Of a stretch of DNA of 64,000 nt, positions 41,686 through 51,345 are shown one piece after another. Position 1 is the stretch's first letter. Each line of letters opens with the position of its first letter. Origin of the DNA: Pyropia yezoensis (Eukaryota; Rhodophyta; Bangiophyceae; Bangiales; Bangiaceae); assembly GCA_009829735.1 (NCBI GenBank), contig CM020618.1, forward strand, positions 6,760,627 to 6,824,626, in the 5' to 3' direction. The translations under genes and the position numbers were made by a program. The notes beneath the pieces were generated by a model. It saw nothing but the letters and a program-made list of their open reading frames with translations. It was not told where the DNA came from and searched no databases.

Positions 41686-43870
41686 GTCGGTGCCGCCACC
41701 ACCAACGGCGGCGGCGGTGGCGGCGGCGGCGGCGGCGGCGGCGGCAGCCGGGGCGGCAGCCTCGCCTCCCCCATACCCATCACCTTCTCCGACACCGCCG
41801 ACGGCGGCCGCTGCGACTGGGACGACCCCGCCGCCGTCTCCCCCCCCGCCTCCATCACTCTCTTTATCGGCTGCACTGCGACCGGCGGCGGCGGCCTCAG
41901 CGGCCCCCCCCCCTTCGCCTGCCACGGCGTTGGCGTGCGGCGGCGAAGTCGGTGCGCGCAGCACGGCGCTTGCCGCCCAGTTCGCGGCCGCCCGCAACTG
42001 TGGCGTGAACTGTGTTTGGACGGCTACCAGTGACAACATCGTGTCCATGGACGACACTGCCGCCCCCCCTGCCGCAGCGGAGTGGGTCCTGCATGAAGGT
42101 CAGCGGCGGCGGGAACACGTGGTACGCACGTTGCACGACGAGGTTCGTTGCTGGGGCGTGGACACGTCGTCCACGCCACCCGGCATGCACCGTGTCCCTG
42201 CTGACCAAATTGCATGCCTGTACGTTGCGTTCTATTGGGATCCTGACGACGCTGACCTGCACCAGGCATCCTATAGCGGTCAGACAGTTGACACTGTCGC
42301 CCGGCTCAAGCTCCACCACAAGCGCGCTCTTCAACGAGAGGGGAGTGTCTCCATCAGTACACGCCGAACAGCGGCGCGGTGGCCCCGGGCGATAGCGAAC
42401 CCTCATCGGGTGTTCTTCTTTATCGTAGCTGCGTTGGAGAGCCTGGACCCTCTGGTCCTAGAGTGTCAGTGGTGGCTGTGGCGCGGCGAGGGGCTTCTTA
42501 TTGAGCTGCAGGGGTCTTACTACCGAGAGGGCGACCCGTCTACCCACCAGTCGCTGAACGTGAACCGACCTCCGCTGTTCCCAATGGTCGGCGAGGCCGC
42601 AGGGCAAGCGTTGGTAGCCGCGATACTGCGCTACAAGAGCGTCTACGGGCACTGCGACATCACGGGGTCGGACGACTGGAGCGACGGCAGTTTCGGTCGT
42701 CCCATCGGTGTGGACGCCAAGTACCTGAGGGCTAAGGGCCTTCCGTTCACGCAGAATTCGGCGATGGGTGCGCGATTGACCGACGCTGGGTTCAGTTGGG
42801 ACAAGCGCGAATACGCCCGGAAAACGCGTCGGCGCTACTTTGCCAATGTGGCGGAGCTGGAGGCGCACAAGGAGCGGACGGGCGGCCTGCCGCGCCGCCT
42901 GCAAGACTATTCGGCGTATAGGAGGATGATGCGGCTGGTAGGGTCATGGCAGAGCTTGCCAGAGCCACTGACCGCGCGGCTGGAGGCCCTCGGCCTGCGG
43001 CCGCCTGCGGATGGCGAGGACGGCGGGGTGCCGCTGAGTGCCCGCGAGGCCACGCGGCGGCGGCGTCTTTCCGAGCACGTCGCTGAGGTGGAGGCGCACA
43101 AGGAGCGGACGGGCGGCCTGCCGCGCCGCCTGCAAGACTATTCGGCGTATAGGAGGATGATGCGGCTGGTAGGGTCATGGCAGAGCTTGCCAGAGCCACT
43201 GACCGCGCGGCTGGAGGCCCTCGGCCTGCGGCCGCCTGCGGATGGCGAGGACGGCGGGGTGCCGCTGAGTGCCCGCGAGGCCACGCGGCGGCGGCGTCTT
43301 TCCGAGCACGTCGCTGAGGTGGAGGCGCACAAGGAGCAGACGGGTGCCCTACCGCGCTTCTCGGAGCACTGTAGGCTGTACCGGATGACGCGGCGGCTGT
43401 TAGCAGGCTGGCACGACACACCGCAGCCACTGCAGCAACGCATGCAGGCCATATGCATGGTGCCGCTCTCGATTGAGAAGGAGAGAAAGGCCGGCAAAGC
43501 CATGAGGGGAGCGAAAAGAAGGAGGAGAGAGGAGGAGGAGGGGGCGAGGGAGGAGGACGAGGAGGAGGAGGAGGAGGACGAGGAGGACGGCTGGGAGGAG
43601 GACGAGGAGGAGGAGGAGGAGGACGAGGAGGACGGCTGGGAGGAGGACGAGGAGGACGGCTGGGAGGAGGAGGAGGAGGAGGACGGGGGGGAGGAGGAGG
43701 AGGACGGGGGGGGAGGAGGAGGAAGAGGAGGACGGTGGGGAGGAGGAGGAGGAGGAGGAGGAGGAGGAGGAGGAGGAGGAGGTGGGGGGGGAGGTGTAGG
43801 AATTTGCGTCTGCGTACGTGGGTTAGGGTTAGGGTTACGAGATGCCGCATGCAAACCGCGCCAGCAGTGA
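41686..43870 (+). CDS. 3' part of the split host gene: putative GIY-YIG-like domain, tandem 77-aa repeats, acidic tail
   Basis: Continues the frame of 31917-32302. A poly-Ala/Pro linker is followed by a folded region: ACLYVAFYWDPDD, SYSGQTVDTVARLKLHHKRA, then PLVLECQWWLWRG. The Y-S-G-Q-T...R-L...H...E order resembles a GIY-YIG nuclease fold (inference; the first motif is imperfect). Next come two identical 77-residue repeats and a diverged third (VEAHKEQTGALPRFSEH), each with EAHKE-TG-LPR and a SWQSLPEPL helix, loosely like helicase-associated repeats. The tail is Asp/Glu/Trp-rich (EEDEEDGWEEDEE), then poly-Gly, ending in a TTAGGG-type tract and TGA at 43868-43870. The low-complexity tail may not be genuine coding sequence. 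Confidence 0.65.
42861..43322 (+). repeat. Perfect 231-bp tandem duplication within the host gene
   Basis: 42861-43091 and 43092-43322 appear identical over 231 bp (77 codons), so the duplication is recent. A third, diverged copy begins at 43323. The frame is kept. Confidence 0.92.
43823..43837 (+). repeat. Short telomere-type tract (TTAGGG), about 2.5 units
   Basis: GGGTTAGGGTTAGGGTTA at about 43820-43837. It lies exactly where the RecQ frame (minus) ends; the RecQ stop codon TAA is part of it. Too short to prove telomeric origin. Confidence 0.5.
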
Positions 43871-44777
43871 CGGGTCATCCCGCGGCACCCCGACCGCGTC
43901 GGCGGTAATGAGCGCCCAGCGGCGCTCATCCACATCAGCCGCCGATGGCTGTGTGGAAACAACGAGTGGCGTGCTGGGAGCTGCGTCGACGGTGGCGCCG
44001 TCACCGCCCCCGGGACCTGCCTGCCGCGACCGCTCAAGGCACACCCCGCAGTGGCCGCAACCGCCGGGCATCGCCGCCACCGCCGCCGCCTCGGCCGCCG
44101 ACCCAAATCGCCTTGCAAGCGCGGCGGTCATGCACGTCTTGGCAGCAGCAAAGGCCATGACGTCAGCGCAGCGGGCAATCTCCCGCTGCTCCCGCTCCAC
44201 CGCACCGGCGTGGAGGCGAAGGGCCAGCGCATCGGGGTCGTCGGGCACGCGGATGATGCGGAAGCGGGAGCGCACCTTGCGTACCGTCGTCGACGCGTAG
44301 GCGCCGGCCGCAACGAGCGCGTTCACCCGCCGGTGTACCTCGTCCACGGTAAAGGCGGTCGCTTCTGTCGCTTTCGTGACGTTCAGGTAGGTGTTGGTCC
44401 TCTTGATGGTCGCGGTGGCCAGCAGCGCTGTATCAGCAGACGACAGGCGAACCTTGGGCGCCCCGGCGGGCGGATGCACCAGCGTCACCTCATCGAAAAA
44501 GGGGGTGCCCTCCCGCACGTAGCCACCATTCAAATCCATGGACGCCAGCAGCTGATTCACCGTGGTGTCTTTAGTGTCCAGCTCGACGCACGTGTCGTAC
44601 AGCGACAAATCTACAGTGGCTCCAGGCTCCACCCCGGGGGGGAACACAGCCGCCACCAGCGCCCGCACCGCGGCCGCCGAAGGGGTAGAGCCGTAAGCAA
44701 AGCCCTCCAGCATGGGAACGTCATCTGTGCACAACAGCATTTCGGCAGTTGATGGCTTGCCGTCTCGCCCAGCGCGC
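43835..44777 (-). CDS. RecQ-family DNA helicase, C-terminal portion (5' and 3' ends missing)
   Basis: The minus-strand frame begins at a probable splice acceptor (CCCTACCCAG just above 44777) with RAGRDGKPS, helicase motif VI. It continues LEGFAYGSTP, typical of one RecQ subgroup, then a winged-helix-like stretch (AFTVDEVHRRVNALVAAGAY). The RecQ zinc-binding module follows: MAFAAAKTCM then GGCGHCGVC (four Cys). The last residues, LLARFACGIS, match the start of a conserved family block that normally continues for several dozen residues. The ATPase core (motifs I-V) is not found upstream; that region is G-tract DNA. The frame up to the ATG at 44962 is probably intron. RecQ helicases unwind recombination intermediates; this copy cannot do so alone and may be a fragment. 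Confidence 0.8.
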
Positions 44778-44962
44778 CTGGGTAGGGCGGTAACAAAGGG
44801 CAGGGGAAAGAGGCAAGCCAAGCAGGAGTCGCGGGAGGACGCCACGAGCGTCGCATCGCCAGGGCCAGTCGCCTGCCGCCGTCGCGTCGCGCGGCGCAAT
44901 GAGACCGGGCAGTTCAACGCGCAGCCGCTCCCACCCATCTCCTGCGACACACGGGCGTCCAT

Positions 44963-45560
44963 CTCTCAACCTGGCTGTGATGGAGAAGGGCCGCGGGCGG
45001 GGGGGGGAGGAAGGGGACGAGGAAGGGGAGGGGGAGGATGGGAAGTAGGGGGGGGGACGAGGGGAGGTGGAGGCGGGGACGGCACGAGCGGGGAGGGGGG
45101 GGGGGGGGGTGTCGCCGCGTGCGGCGGCCATAGGGGGAGGGGGGGGGGGTCCGCGGAGGCGACCCAGCGGGGGGGAGGGAGCGGCGGCCCGCCGCCCGCC
45201 GGCGGGGCGGGGGGGCGGGCCATGGTGGCGGTCGATGGGGGGTGACCCGCGGCAGCGCGGGGGGTGGGCGGGGGGGGGGGGGGGAGAGCGGAAGGAGCGG
45301 GTCTGGGGGTTGCGAGGGGGGGGGGGGGGGGGGGTAGGGTGGAACGTGGTGGAACGTGGTGGAACGAGAGGGACAAGGGAGGGGACAAAAGCGGCCGCGC
45401 CGCCACGGCCACAGCCCTCACGGCGGTGTCCACGGCGGCGGCGGGCGCACGGGGCGGATCGTCGCCGCCGCCGCCGGCCATCTCCCCCCCCCTCCACCCC
45501 CCCCCCCCCCCCCCGGCTCCCCGTCTTCTTCTCGTGGAAGCAGGCCCCGCAGCAGCGGCA

Positions 45561-45596
<36 letters not shown>

Positions 45597-45631
45597 AAGA
45601 GGAAGTGGGGGCGGGGGGGAGGGGGGGGGGG

Positions 45632-45672
<41 letters not shown>

Positions 45673-46090
45673 AAGGGGGGGGGGGGTGCGGGGACACGGT
45701 GGCTGCTGCCCGACCACCCGCCGCCCGCCGCCGCCCGCCGCCGCGCCGGCGACGCGCGACGCGGCGGCACGGGGGGTGGATAGGGGGGTCGGGTGACGCG
45801 CGCAGCCTCGCGGGCGTGGGGGCAATCCGCGGTGCTCCCGCTCAATCGGCGTGTGGGGGTACGGTACCGCATCCAGATGAGTGCACAGGCGGGGGAGGGG
45901 GGGTCGATCCGGAAAAAAGAAAAAAGAAAAAAAAAGAAAGGGAATGGGTTGGAGCGGGAAGGGGAGGGGAGGAGCGCAAGGCCGCCCATTCCCGCTCCCG
46001 TACCCCTCCCCCCACCCGCCACAACCAAACACCCCCTCTTGCCGATGGGGATGGCGGCGGCCTCTCCGCCCCCAACGGTGTCCCAATGGT
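44963..46090. other. G-tract-rich low-complexity region
   Basis: Many poly-G runs on the plus strand, the longest 35 G (45561-45595) and 39 G (45633-45671), plus a short GGTGGAACGT triplication at 45341-45366 and an A-rich purine block at 45915-45940. All frames stay open because of composition; no gene is supported. Such runs could form G-quadruplexes or mark assembly or sequencing slippage. Confidence 0.7.
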
Positions 46091-46410
46091 ACTCACCCGC
46101 GGGCCAGTCGGCACTCACCCGCGGGCCAGTCGGCACTCACCCGCGGGCCAGTCGGCACTCACCCGCGGGCCAGTCGGCACTCACCCGCGGGCCAGTCGGC
46201 ACTCACCCGCGGGCCAGTCGGCACTCACCCGCGGGCCAGTCGGCACTCACCCGCGGGCCAGTCGGCACTCACCCGCGGGCCAGTCGGCACTCACCCGCGG
46301 GCCAGTCGGCACTCACCCGCGGGCCAGTCGGCACTCACCCGCGGGCCAGTCGGCACTCACCCGCGGGCCAGTCGGCACTCACCCGCGGGCCAGTCGGCAC
46401 TCACCCGCGG
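46091..46410 (+). repeat. 22-bp minisatellite, 14.5 copies
   Basis: Unit ACTCACCCGCGGGCCAGTCGGC repeats 14 times without visible change, then a partial copy (46399-46410). Because 22 is not a multiple of 3, all frames read the same 22-residue peptide cycle. On the minus strand each unit contains GCGGGTGAGT, a good match to a 5' splice-donor consensus. Confidence 0.97.
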
Positions 46411-47403
46411 TCCGTCCGTGCTTGTCGTGTCTGCCACCACCGTGTACCGTGGGCGAGTGCGGGGCTGCCTAGGGGGGGTGGCGCCACTGCTGGGCCGCCT
46501 CGGTGACCGCCTCCACACCGTCCTTGTCCTCCCGGACGCGGTGGGAGGGGACTGCACGGAGAATGAGGTGGTGTTCCTGGCCCTTTCTTTGACTATGTCG
46601 CCTCTCACACGGGCTCGGCCGTTGGGGGGCTGTCGGAGCTGTCGGCGTGGGTGGCCATTGAGACCGCCCCGGGGGGGGTCGACGGCCTCTGGTCCCGCGC
46701 CTCCCGCCGGGAGCTGCCCTCCCACGGCTGGCGGCCGCCCGACGGGTGAGGGCGGCAGCGCGCGCGCGCGCGCCTCTGCCGGCGCTACCCAGACTCCCAG
46801 TGCGTGTACCGACGCCGCAACGTCACGCCTGCCTACCCCCCTCCCTACCACCACCCACTACCATGACTGCGACGACGACCACCGAGCACCGCCACCGCCT
46901 CTGTCCTGCAACGACCACCGGGCTAGACCGCCACCGCCATTGTCCACTGCCACCACGGCCGCCGCCGCCCGTCCCACCGCCGCCACCACAGGCCGTCACC
47001 GCCGCCGCCTATATCTATCCCCTCACCGCTTCTCACGACAGCGTCGGGGCGACGATGCCTCGACCGCCGCCCCAGCCCGCGTCCGCCGCGGGCGTGGGAC
47101 CCCTCGAGCGGCTGTCGCGGTGCGGGCGAGCGCGGGCACGGGCGGGGTCGCGGCTGGGAAACAGGGTGCCACCTCCCCTTTGCCAGAGCTGTGGGGACCT
47201 CCCGCGGCGGTGCAGTGGGACAGCGCGGGCTGGCAGGGCGGTTGTGGGGGGGGGGGGGGGGGGACCAACCTGAATCGTGGCACTCGACTATTGCCTCTGC
47301 TGATTGAGCTTTGGCCCTTTCTTCTCGGAACCTATGAACCCAAAGGTTCTTCATGACAAAAGTAGGATCGACGCCGTCGGGGATCACGGGGACGGCTTGG
47401 GCC
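46411..47403. other. Coding-like fragment followed by low-complexity DNA
   Basis: At 46415-46545 one plus-strand frame reads SVLVVSATTVYRGRVRG, then LHTVLVLPDA; at 46575-46745 another frame reads FFDYVASHTGSAVGGLSELS, then WVAIETAPGGVDGLW, ending next to GGGTGAGGG. The first piece loosely resembles the middle of acyl-CoA synthetases (LVV...vYrGR...lp..vvLPD). Two frames suggest a pseudogene or an unrecognised intron. The remainder (46750-47400) is CG/CCA-rich without a supported gene. Confidence 0.35.
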
Positions 47404-47522
47404 CCGCTCCAACTCGACCAGCTCGGCCCCGGTCCAGCTCGATCAGCTCGGCCCCGCTCCAACTCGACCAGCTCGGCCCCCTTCCAACTCGACCTGCTCG
47501 GACCCGCTCCAACTCGGCCCCG
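47404..47522 (+). repeat. 25-bp tandem repeat, about 4.7 copies
   Basis: Imperfect units of GCTCCAACTCGACCAGCTCG plus GCCCC start at about 47406, 47431, 47456, 47481 and 47506, just upstream of the TrmO gene. Confidence 0.85.
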
Positions 47523-47620
47523 CGCGCGGTCCGAGACGCGTCCACCCACCCCCACTGTGCCCGTGACCGCGCCGGCCGCTCCTCCCTGTTGCCACTACTT
47601 ACCCGCTGCCGCCGCCGGCC

Positions 47621-48865
47621 ATGCCGTGGTCGGCCTGGGTCGCTCCCGCCCTGCCACGGGCGGCTCCCCCCGCCCGCGCCCTGTGGCCGCGCCAGACGAT
47701 GCGGTCGAGGCCGGCGGGCGCCGCAGCCGCCGCCGCCGCCGCCGCCGCCTGTACCGACGCGTCGCCGCCGCCGCCGTCACCCCCCGCGGCTGCGGACGCC
47801 CCGTTGGAGTCCGCCCCCCCGCCCGTCTCAACGGCGGCGCCCATCACGCCGGCGGAAACGGCGGTGGCGGCTGCGGCGACGGGGGCGGCGGCGGGTGCGG
47901 CGGCGTCCCCCCCCCCGCCCCCGGCTGGAGCGTCCGCCGCCCCCCCCCGGCGTCCCCGCCGCGGCACCGCCCGGCCGCCGCGCTCCTACACCGGCGCCCA
48001 CCCGCCGGCCGCGTCCTACACGCTGACGCCCATTGCGCACGTGTCGTCCCCCTACACGGAGCGGTTTGGCACCCCCCGGCAGCCGCCGGTGGTGGCGGGC
48101 ACGCTCGGCGGGGTGGCGCAGCGCGGGGCGCTGGTGCTGGACGCTGCCGCGTTTGGGTCCCCCGCCGACATGGCGGCGAGCCTCGCCGGCCTGGCGGGCT
48201 TTTCCCACGTCTGGGCCGTCACGGTGCTGCACCTCAACGGCCCCGGCTGGCGGCCGTCGGTGCGGCCGCCGCGGGGCGACCGCTCCCGGCGGGTGGGCGT
48301 CTTTGCCACCCGGTCGCCGCACCGGCCCAACCGGCTCGGCCTGTCGGCCCTCCGGGTGGTTGGCGTGGACGCGGCCGCGGGGGTGGTGTCCGTCGAGGGG
48401 CTGGACCTGCTCGACGGCACCCCCGTGCTGGACATCAAGCCCTACGTTTCCTACACGGACGGGGTGGGCGTTGGTGGCCGGGGGGGATGGGTGGAGGAGG
48501 TGGCCGACGCTGTGGAGCCTGACTGTACGTGCTGCTCGCGGAACGGGGTGGGGAGGGGGCGGGCGGGCCAGTGTCGGTGCCACGACGGTCTCTTTTGTGG
48601 GGGTGGAGGGGGGAGGGCAGCGGTGGAGAACTGGGGTGGGTTGGGTGGGGGTACGGCACTGAGGAGGACAGGTGGGCTCGCTGCCCGTCTTGTCGCGCCT
48701 TGTGGCCGCGGCGGCCGGCTGCACTTGTCACCGCATCGCCCCGCACTGCGTTTGTGGCCCACTCACACTTCCCGGCTTGCTGCCTCTCTTCGTCGTCTTG
48801 TTGCTCTCCGCGTGCGGTCGGCTGGGCGCCGCATTGACCCCCCGTCCCCCCTCCCTCCTCCATAA
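47621..48865 (+). CDS. TRMO: TrmO/TsaA-type tRNA (adenine-N6)-methyltransferase
   Basis: Open for 414 codons from the ATG at 47621. Residues 1-130 form an Ala/Pro/Arg-rich extension that may be an organelle transit peptide. The TsaA/TrmO domain (about 133-290) is clear: LTPIAHVSSPYTERFGTPRQ, GFSHVWAVTVLHLN, SVRPPRGD, RRVGVFATRSPHRPNRLGLS and LDLLDGTPVLDIKPYVSYTD. The family uses S-adenosylmethionine to methylate t6A37 of tRNA, improving decoding. After VADAVEPDCT the sequence turns Gly/Arg-rich; a GTACGT at about 48523 looks like a splice donor, so the true C-terminus probably comes from a downstream exon I cannot place. Confidence 0.88.
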   Translation: MPWSAWVAPALPRAAPPARALWPRQTMRSRPAGAAAAAAAAAACTDASPPPPSPPAAADAPLESAPPPVSTAAPITPAETAVAAAATGAAAGAAASPPPPPAGASAAPPRRPRRGTARPPRSYTGAHPPAASYTLTPIAHVSSPYTERFGTPRQPPVVAGTLGGVAQRGALVLDAAAFGSPADMAASLAGLAGFSHVWAVTVLHLNGPGWRPSVRPPRGDRSRRVGVFATRSPHRPNRLGLSALRVVGVDAAAGVVSVEGLDLLDGTPVLDIKPYVSYTDGVGVGGRGGWVEEVADAVEPDCTCCSRNGVGRGRAGQCRCHDGLFCGGGGGRAAVENWGGLGGGTALRRTGGLAARLVAPCGRGGRLHLSPHRPALRLWPTHTSRLAASLRRLVALRVRSAGRRIDPPSPLPPP

Positions 48866-50142
48866 CCTAGCAGACCTGAGCTACTCCCCACGGCCACCGC
48901 ACCTGGAGCGGCAGCCGCAGCCGCCGCCCGCTGCCGGGTCGCCGTCGGCGCCCGCCATGGGGCCACCGTCGCCGTCGGATGCGGGACCGCCACCGCCGCC
49001 ACCGCCGCCGCCGCCGCCTGCCGCGGCAAGCGGATGAGGTGGGGGACTGTCTCCCCCACGCAACACACCAACCCGCATGCTGCCTTGGTTATTCTCTAAA
49101 TAGGTTGTGGATGGCGGCGATGGGTCTGGCGGGGTTGTGGTGGTGGCGTGGAGAAGGGTGGCGCGACGGGGCTTGTCTTGGCCGGCAGTGTGGGTGGTAC
49201 CGGGTGGATGGTGGTGGGGTGTGTGGGACAGCAGCGGTGGCGGCCGTCGGCATCTGCTGCGGTGGCGTCCGAGAGTGTTCGCGGCCGGTGTCGGTTTCGA
49301 CAGCGATGCGTGGCTGCGCGTGGACGTCCTGCTGGCCGCTCTCGGCGGCTGCCTCACCACAGCGGGAGTCGGGGTGACTGCGGCGGCGATGGCGCTTGCT
49401 TGTGGGGGGGAGTGCCTGTGTCCACGGCTGTGGCATAGTTCTGGGTTGTGCTGTTGCCCGCGCGGGTGGTCCCGCCGGGTGCGTCGTCGTCGTCCCTCCC
49501 CCCACCCCTGTGCCACGGCCTGGCCCGGTCGTCGTCGTCGTTGGTTCCGGTGCCTGCGTCTGCCTATGGGCGCTGTCGGCTGCGCGCGCGCGCCCACGGG
49601 ACGCGCTCGTCCCATGGCCGCCGTCGTCTTTCCCCCCCCCCCCCGATCCCGCTGGTGAGTGCGCCATGCCATGGCGCGGGCCCTTTGTGGGTACTGGGGC
49701 GGCTGCGGGGAAGGCGCGGCCGCCAGCGGCGGGGTGTGCCACGCGCAGGCGCCGTGGCAGGAGCGGCCAGCGGCCGGTGGCGGTGGGTGGCTGCGGGCGG
49801 CACCCGGCGGTGGGCACAGCTGTGTGGGAGGCTGGGGGCTGAGGGGCGGGGCCGGTGGGTGCAGCTGTGCGGGAGCAGTCGACGGGGAGACCGTCTGGGC
49901 GGCCGCCGCTGTGGCTGCCTCCTCTACACGTGCCACGGGTGGCATGTGGTCGTTAAGATGCCGCCGCCGTCGGTTGGAGGGGACGTGTTCTGCTCCTCAC
50001 CAGCAGCCCACTCCACCCTCTCATCCGAGCCTTTTTGCTCCCCCTCGAGCACTCCCCCTTCCAACCACCGGCGTTCTGCCGACCACCCTCGTCACGGACA
50101 CCTCCCCATCCGTGACCACCCCCCCTCCTGCCCACCATCATC
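48866..50142. other. Low-complexity intergenic region
   Basis: CCG/CGG trinucleotide runs near 48985-49025 and long open frames on both strands caused by composition. No motif recognised. The last 150 bp are CCACC-rich and precede the ATG at 50143. Confidence 0.45.
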
Positions 50143-50937
50143 ATGGGTGCGCGCCGCTCGCTCATCGTGGCCGTTGCCGCCGTGACCGCCACCGCCGCCG
50201 TCGCGTCGTCTGTGGCGGCCGCGTCGGTGGCGCCATCGGACCGGACGTTCGTGGTCGTCCACAAGCCGGTGGTGGTGGCGCCGACGCGGGCGCCGACGCG
50301 GGCACCGACGCCCAAGCCCACCCCCTGCCTCATCAAATTCGACTGCTCCACCACCCGCACCGTTGCCGCCCAGTGCCCGACGGTCGTCCACCTAGGCGCG
50401 GCCGTCCACTTTGGCGTCTCGGTCCGCGCGGCGGCCGCGGTGGCAGTCGGCGCCAGCCACGCCTTGTACGGGGCGGCCGTTGCCGTTGGCGCGACTGCTG
50501 CCTCGTACGGTGCGGCGGCGGGTTTCGGCACGGCGGCCGCCCCAGCCATAGCCCCGCAGAGGGTGTATTGTACGGATACCCCTTGTCCTTGCACGTCCGC
50601 ACCGTCTCGGTTTGTGCACAGCAGGTGGGGTCCCACGCCAAAGCCGTGCACTGGCCGCCCATCTGGACCGTCTTCCCGCAGCCGTCCTGTACCCACGCCT
50701 CACGCACGGTGCCTCTGCGGGCGCCGCCTTGACCCAGCACCTGCTGGTCGTCTTGGTCCACTTGACGCACCCCTCCCTCTCCGTCGCCTCCCGCGTGCAG
50801 CCATCCGCGCGCCACTCCTTTTTAGCGCACGTCACGGGGTAGGTGTGTGGGTCTTTTTGCACACACCCGGGCACTTGACGTGGCACTGGCCGTCGTGGAC
50901 GGTAGTGCAGGTGCCCTTGTACGAGATAGGCTCGTAG
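50143..50937 (+). CDS. Predicted secreted protein N-terminus, downstream part doubtful
   Basis: ATG at 50143 (ATCATGG). Residues 1-27 form a signal peptide (MGARRSLIVAVAAVTATAAV, cleavage near AAA-SVAPS). Then come FVVVHKPVVV, a Pro/Thr spacer (TRAPTRAPTPKPTPC) and two Cys. This start resembles the architecture of the Cys-rich protein at 58615 (signal peptide, PT repeat, then cysteines). From about residue 65 the frame becomes Ala/Val-rich and then runs antisense through a decayed relative of that protein (50575-51345), so the frame after ~50340 is unlikely to be genuine. Confidence 0.4.
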   Translation: MGARRSLIVAVAAVTATAAVASSVAAASVAPSDRTFVVVHKPVVVAPTRAPTRAPTPKPTPCLIKFDCSTTRTVAAQCPTVVHLGAAVHFGVSVRAAAAVAVGASHALYGAAVAVGATAASYGAAAGFGTAAAPAIAPQRVYCTDTPCPCTSAPSRFVHSRWGPTPKPCTGRPSGPSSRSRPVPTPHARCLCGRRLDPAPAGRLGPLDAPLPLRRLPRAAIRAPLLFSARHGVGVWVFLHTPGHLTWHWPSWTVVQVPLYEIGS

Positions 50938-51345
50938 CAGGGTTTGCCGTCGTACCTAGCCGTAGCTGCTCGCAGTGGCGCACGTCACCCCCTTGCGGTA
51001 CGTCTTGTCGCACGGGCCAGGGGCCGCCCGCCTGCACGCCGCCGTCTCGGTCACCTCCCTCGCAACCGCCCCCTCCCGTCCCCTTGGTGCACGTCCCCAC
51101 CACCTCCACGCCGCACCCGTACGCCCGTGTCACCGCCTGCTCCCGTCCCGCCACGGACCCACCGCCGCGCCCACTGGTCGCACGCGCGGGGCCGCCACAC
51201 GGGCTTTCTTGCTGCACAGCACCCGCGTGGCCACATGGCAGCCCTACCGCCGGGCGACGGTGTACGTGCCCGCAGGCATAGGGCTGCACCCCCGCCGGTC
51301 GTGCACGTGCGATCGTCCACGGCACACGGGCGCCACCTGCGCTCG
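50575..51345 (-). pseudogene. Decayed inverted relative of the Lys/Cys-rich secreted protein
   Basis: Minus-strand pieces in shifting frames align in order with the protein at 58615-59706: a TCTT piece (like QTCTTAKVC), GCHVATRVLCSKK, VTRAYGCGVEVVGTCTK, PCDKTYRKGVTCATASSYG, YDGKPCYEPISYKGTC, CAKKEWRADGC, AWVQDGCGKTV and CCAQTETVRTCKDKG. Breaks include an in-frame TAG after CATASSYG with a 4-base excess relative to the intact gene, a further shift near CVRR/AWVQ (~50705) and others upstream. Many Cys positions are kept, but several Lys/Cys sites have turned Arg/Gly. No signal peptide is found upstream on this strand. Confidence 0.85.

Noticed and set aside
43560..43800. GAG/GAC repeat as a stand-alone microsatellite
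   Set aside because: It is in frame with the split host gene as an acidic tail; kept in that entry, with a caveat that it may not be coding.
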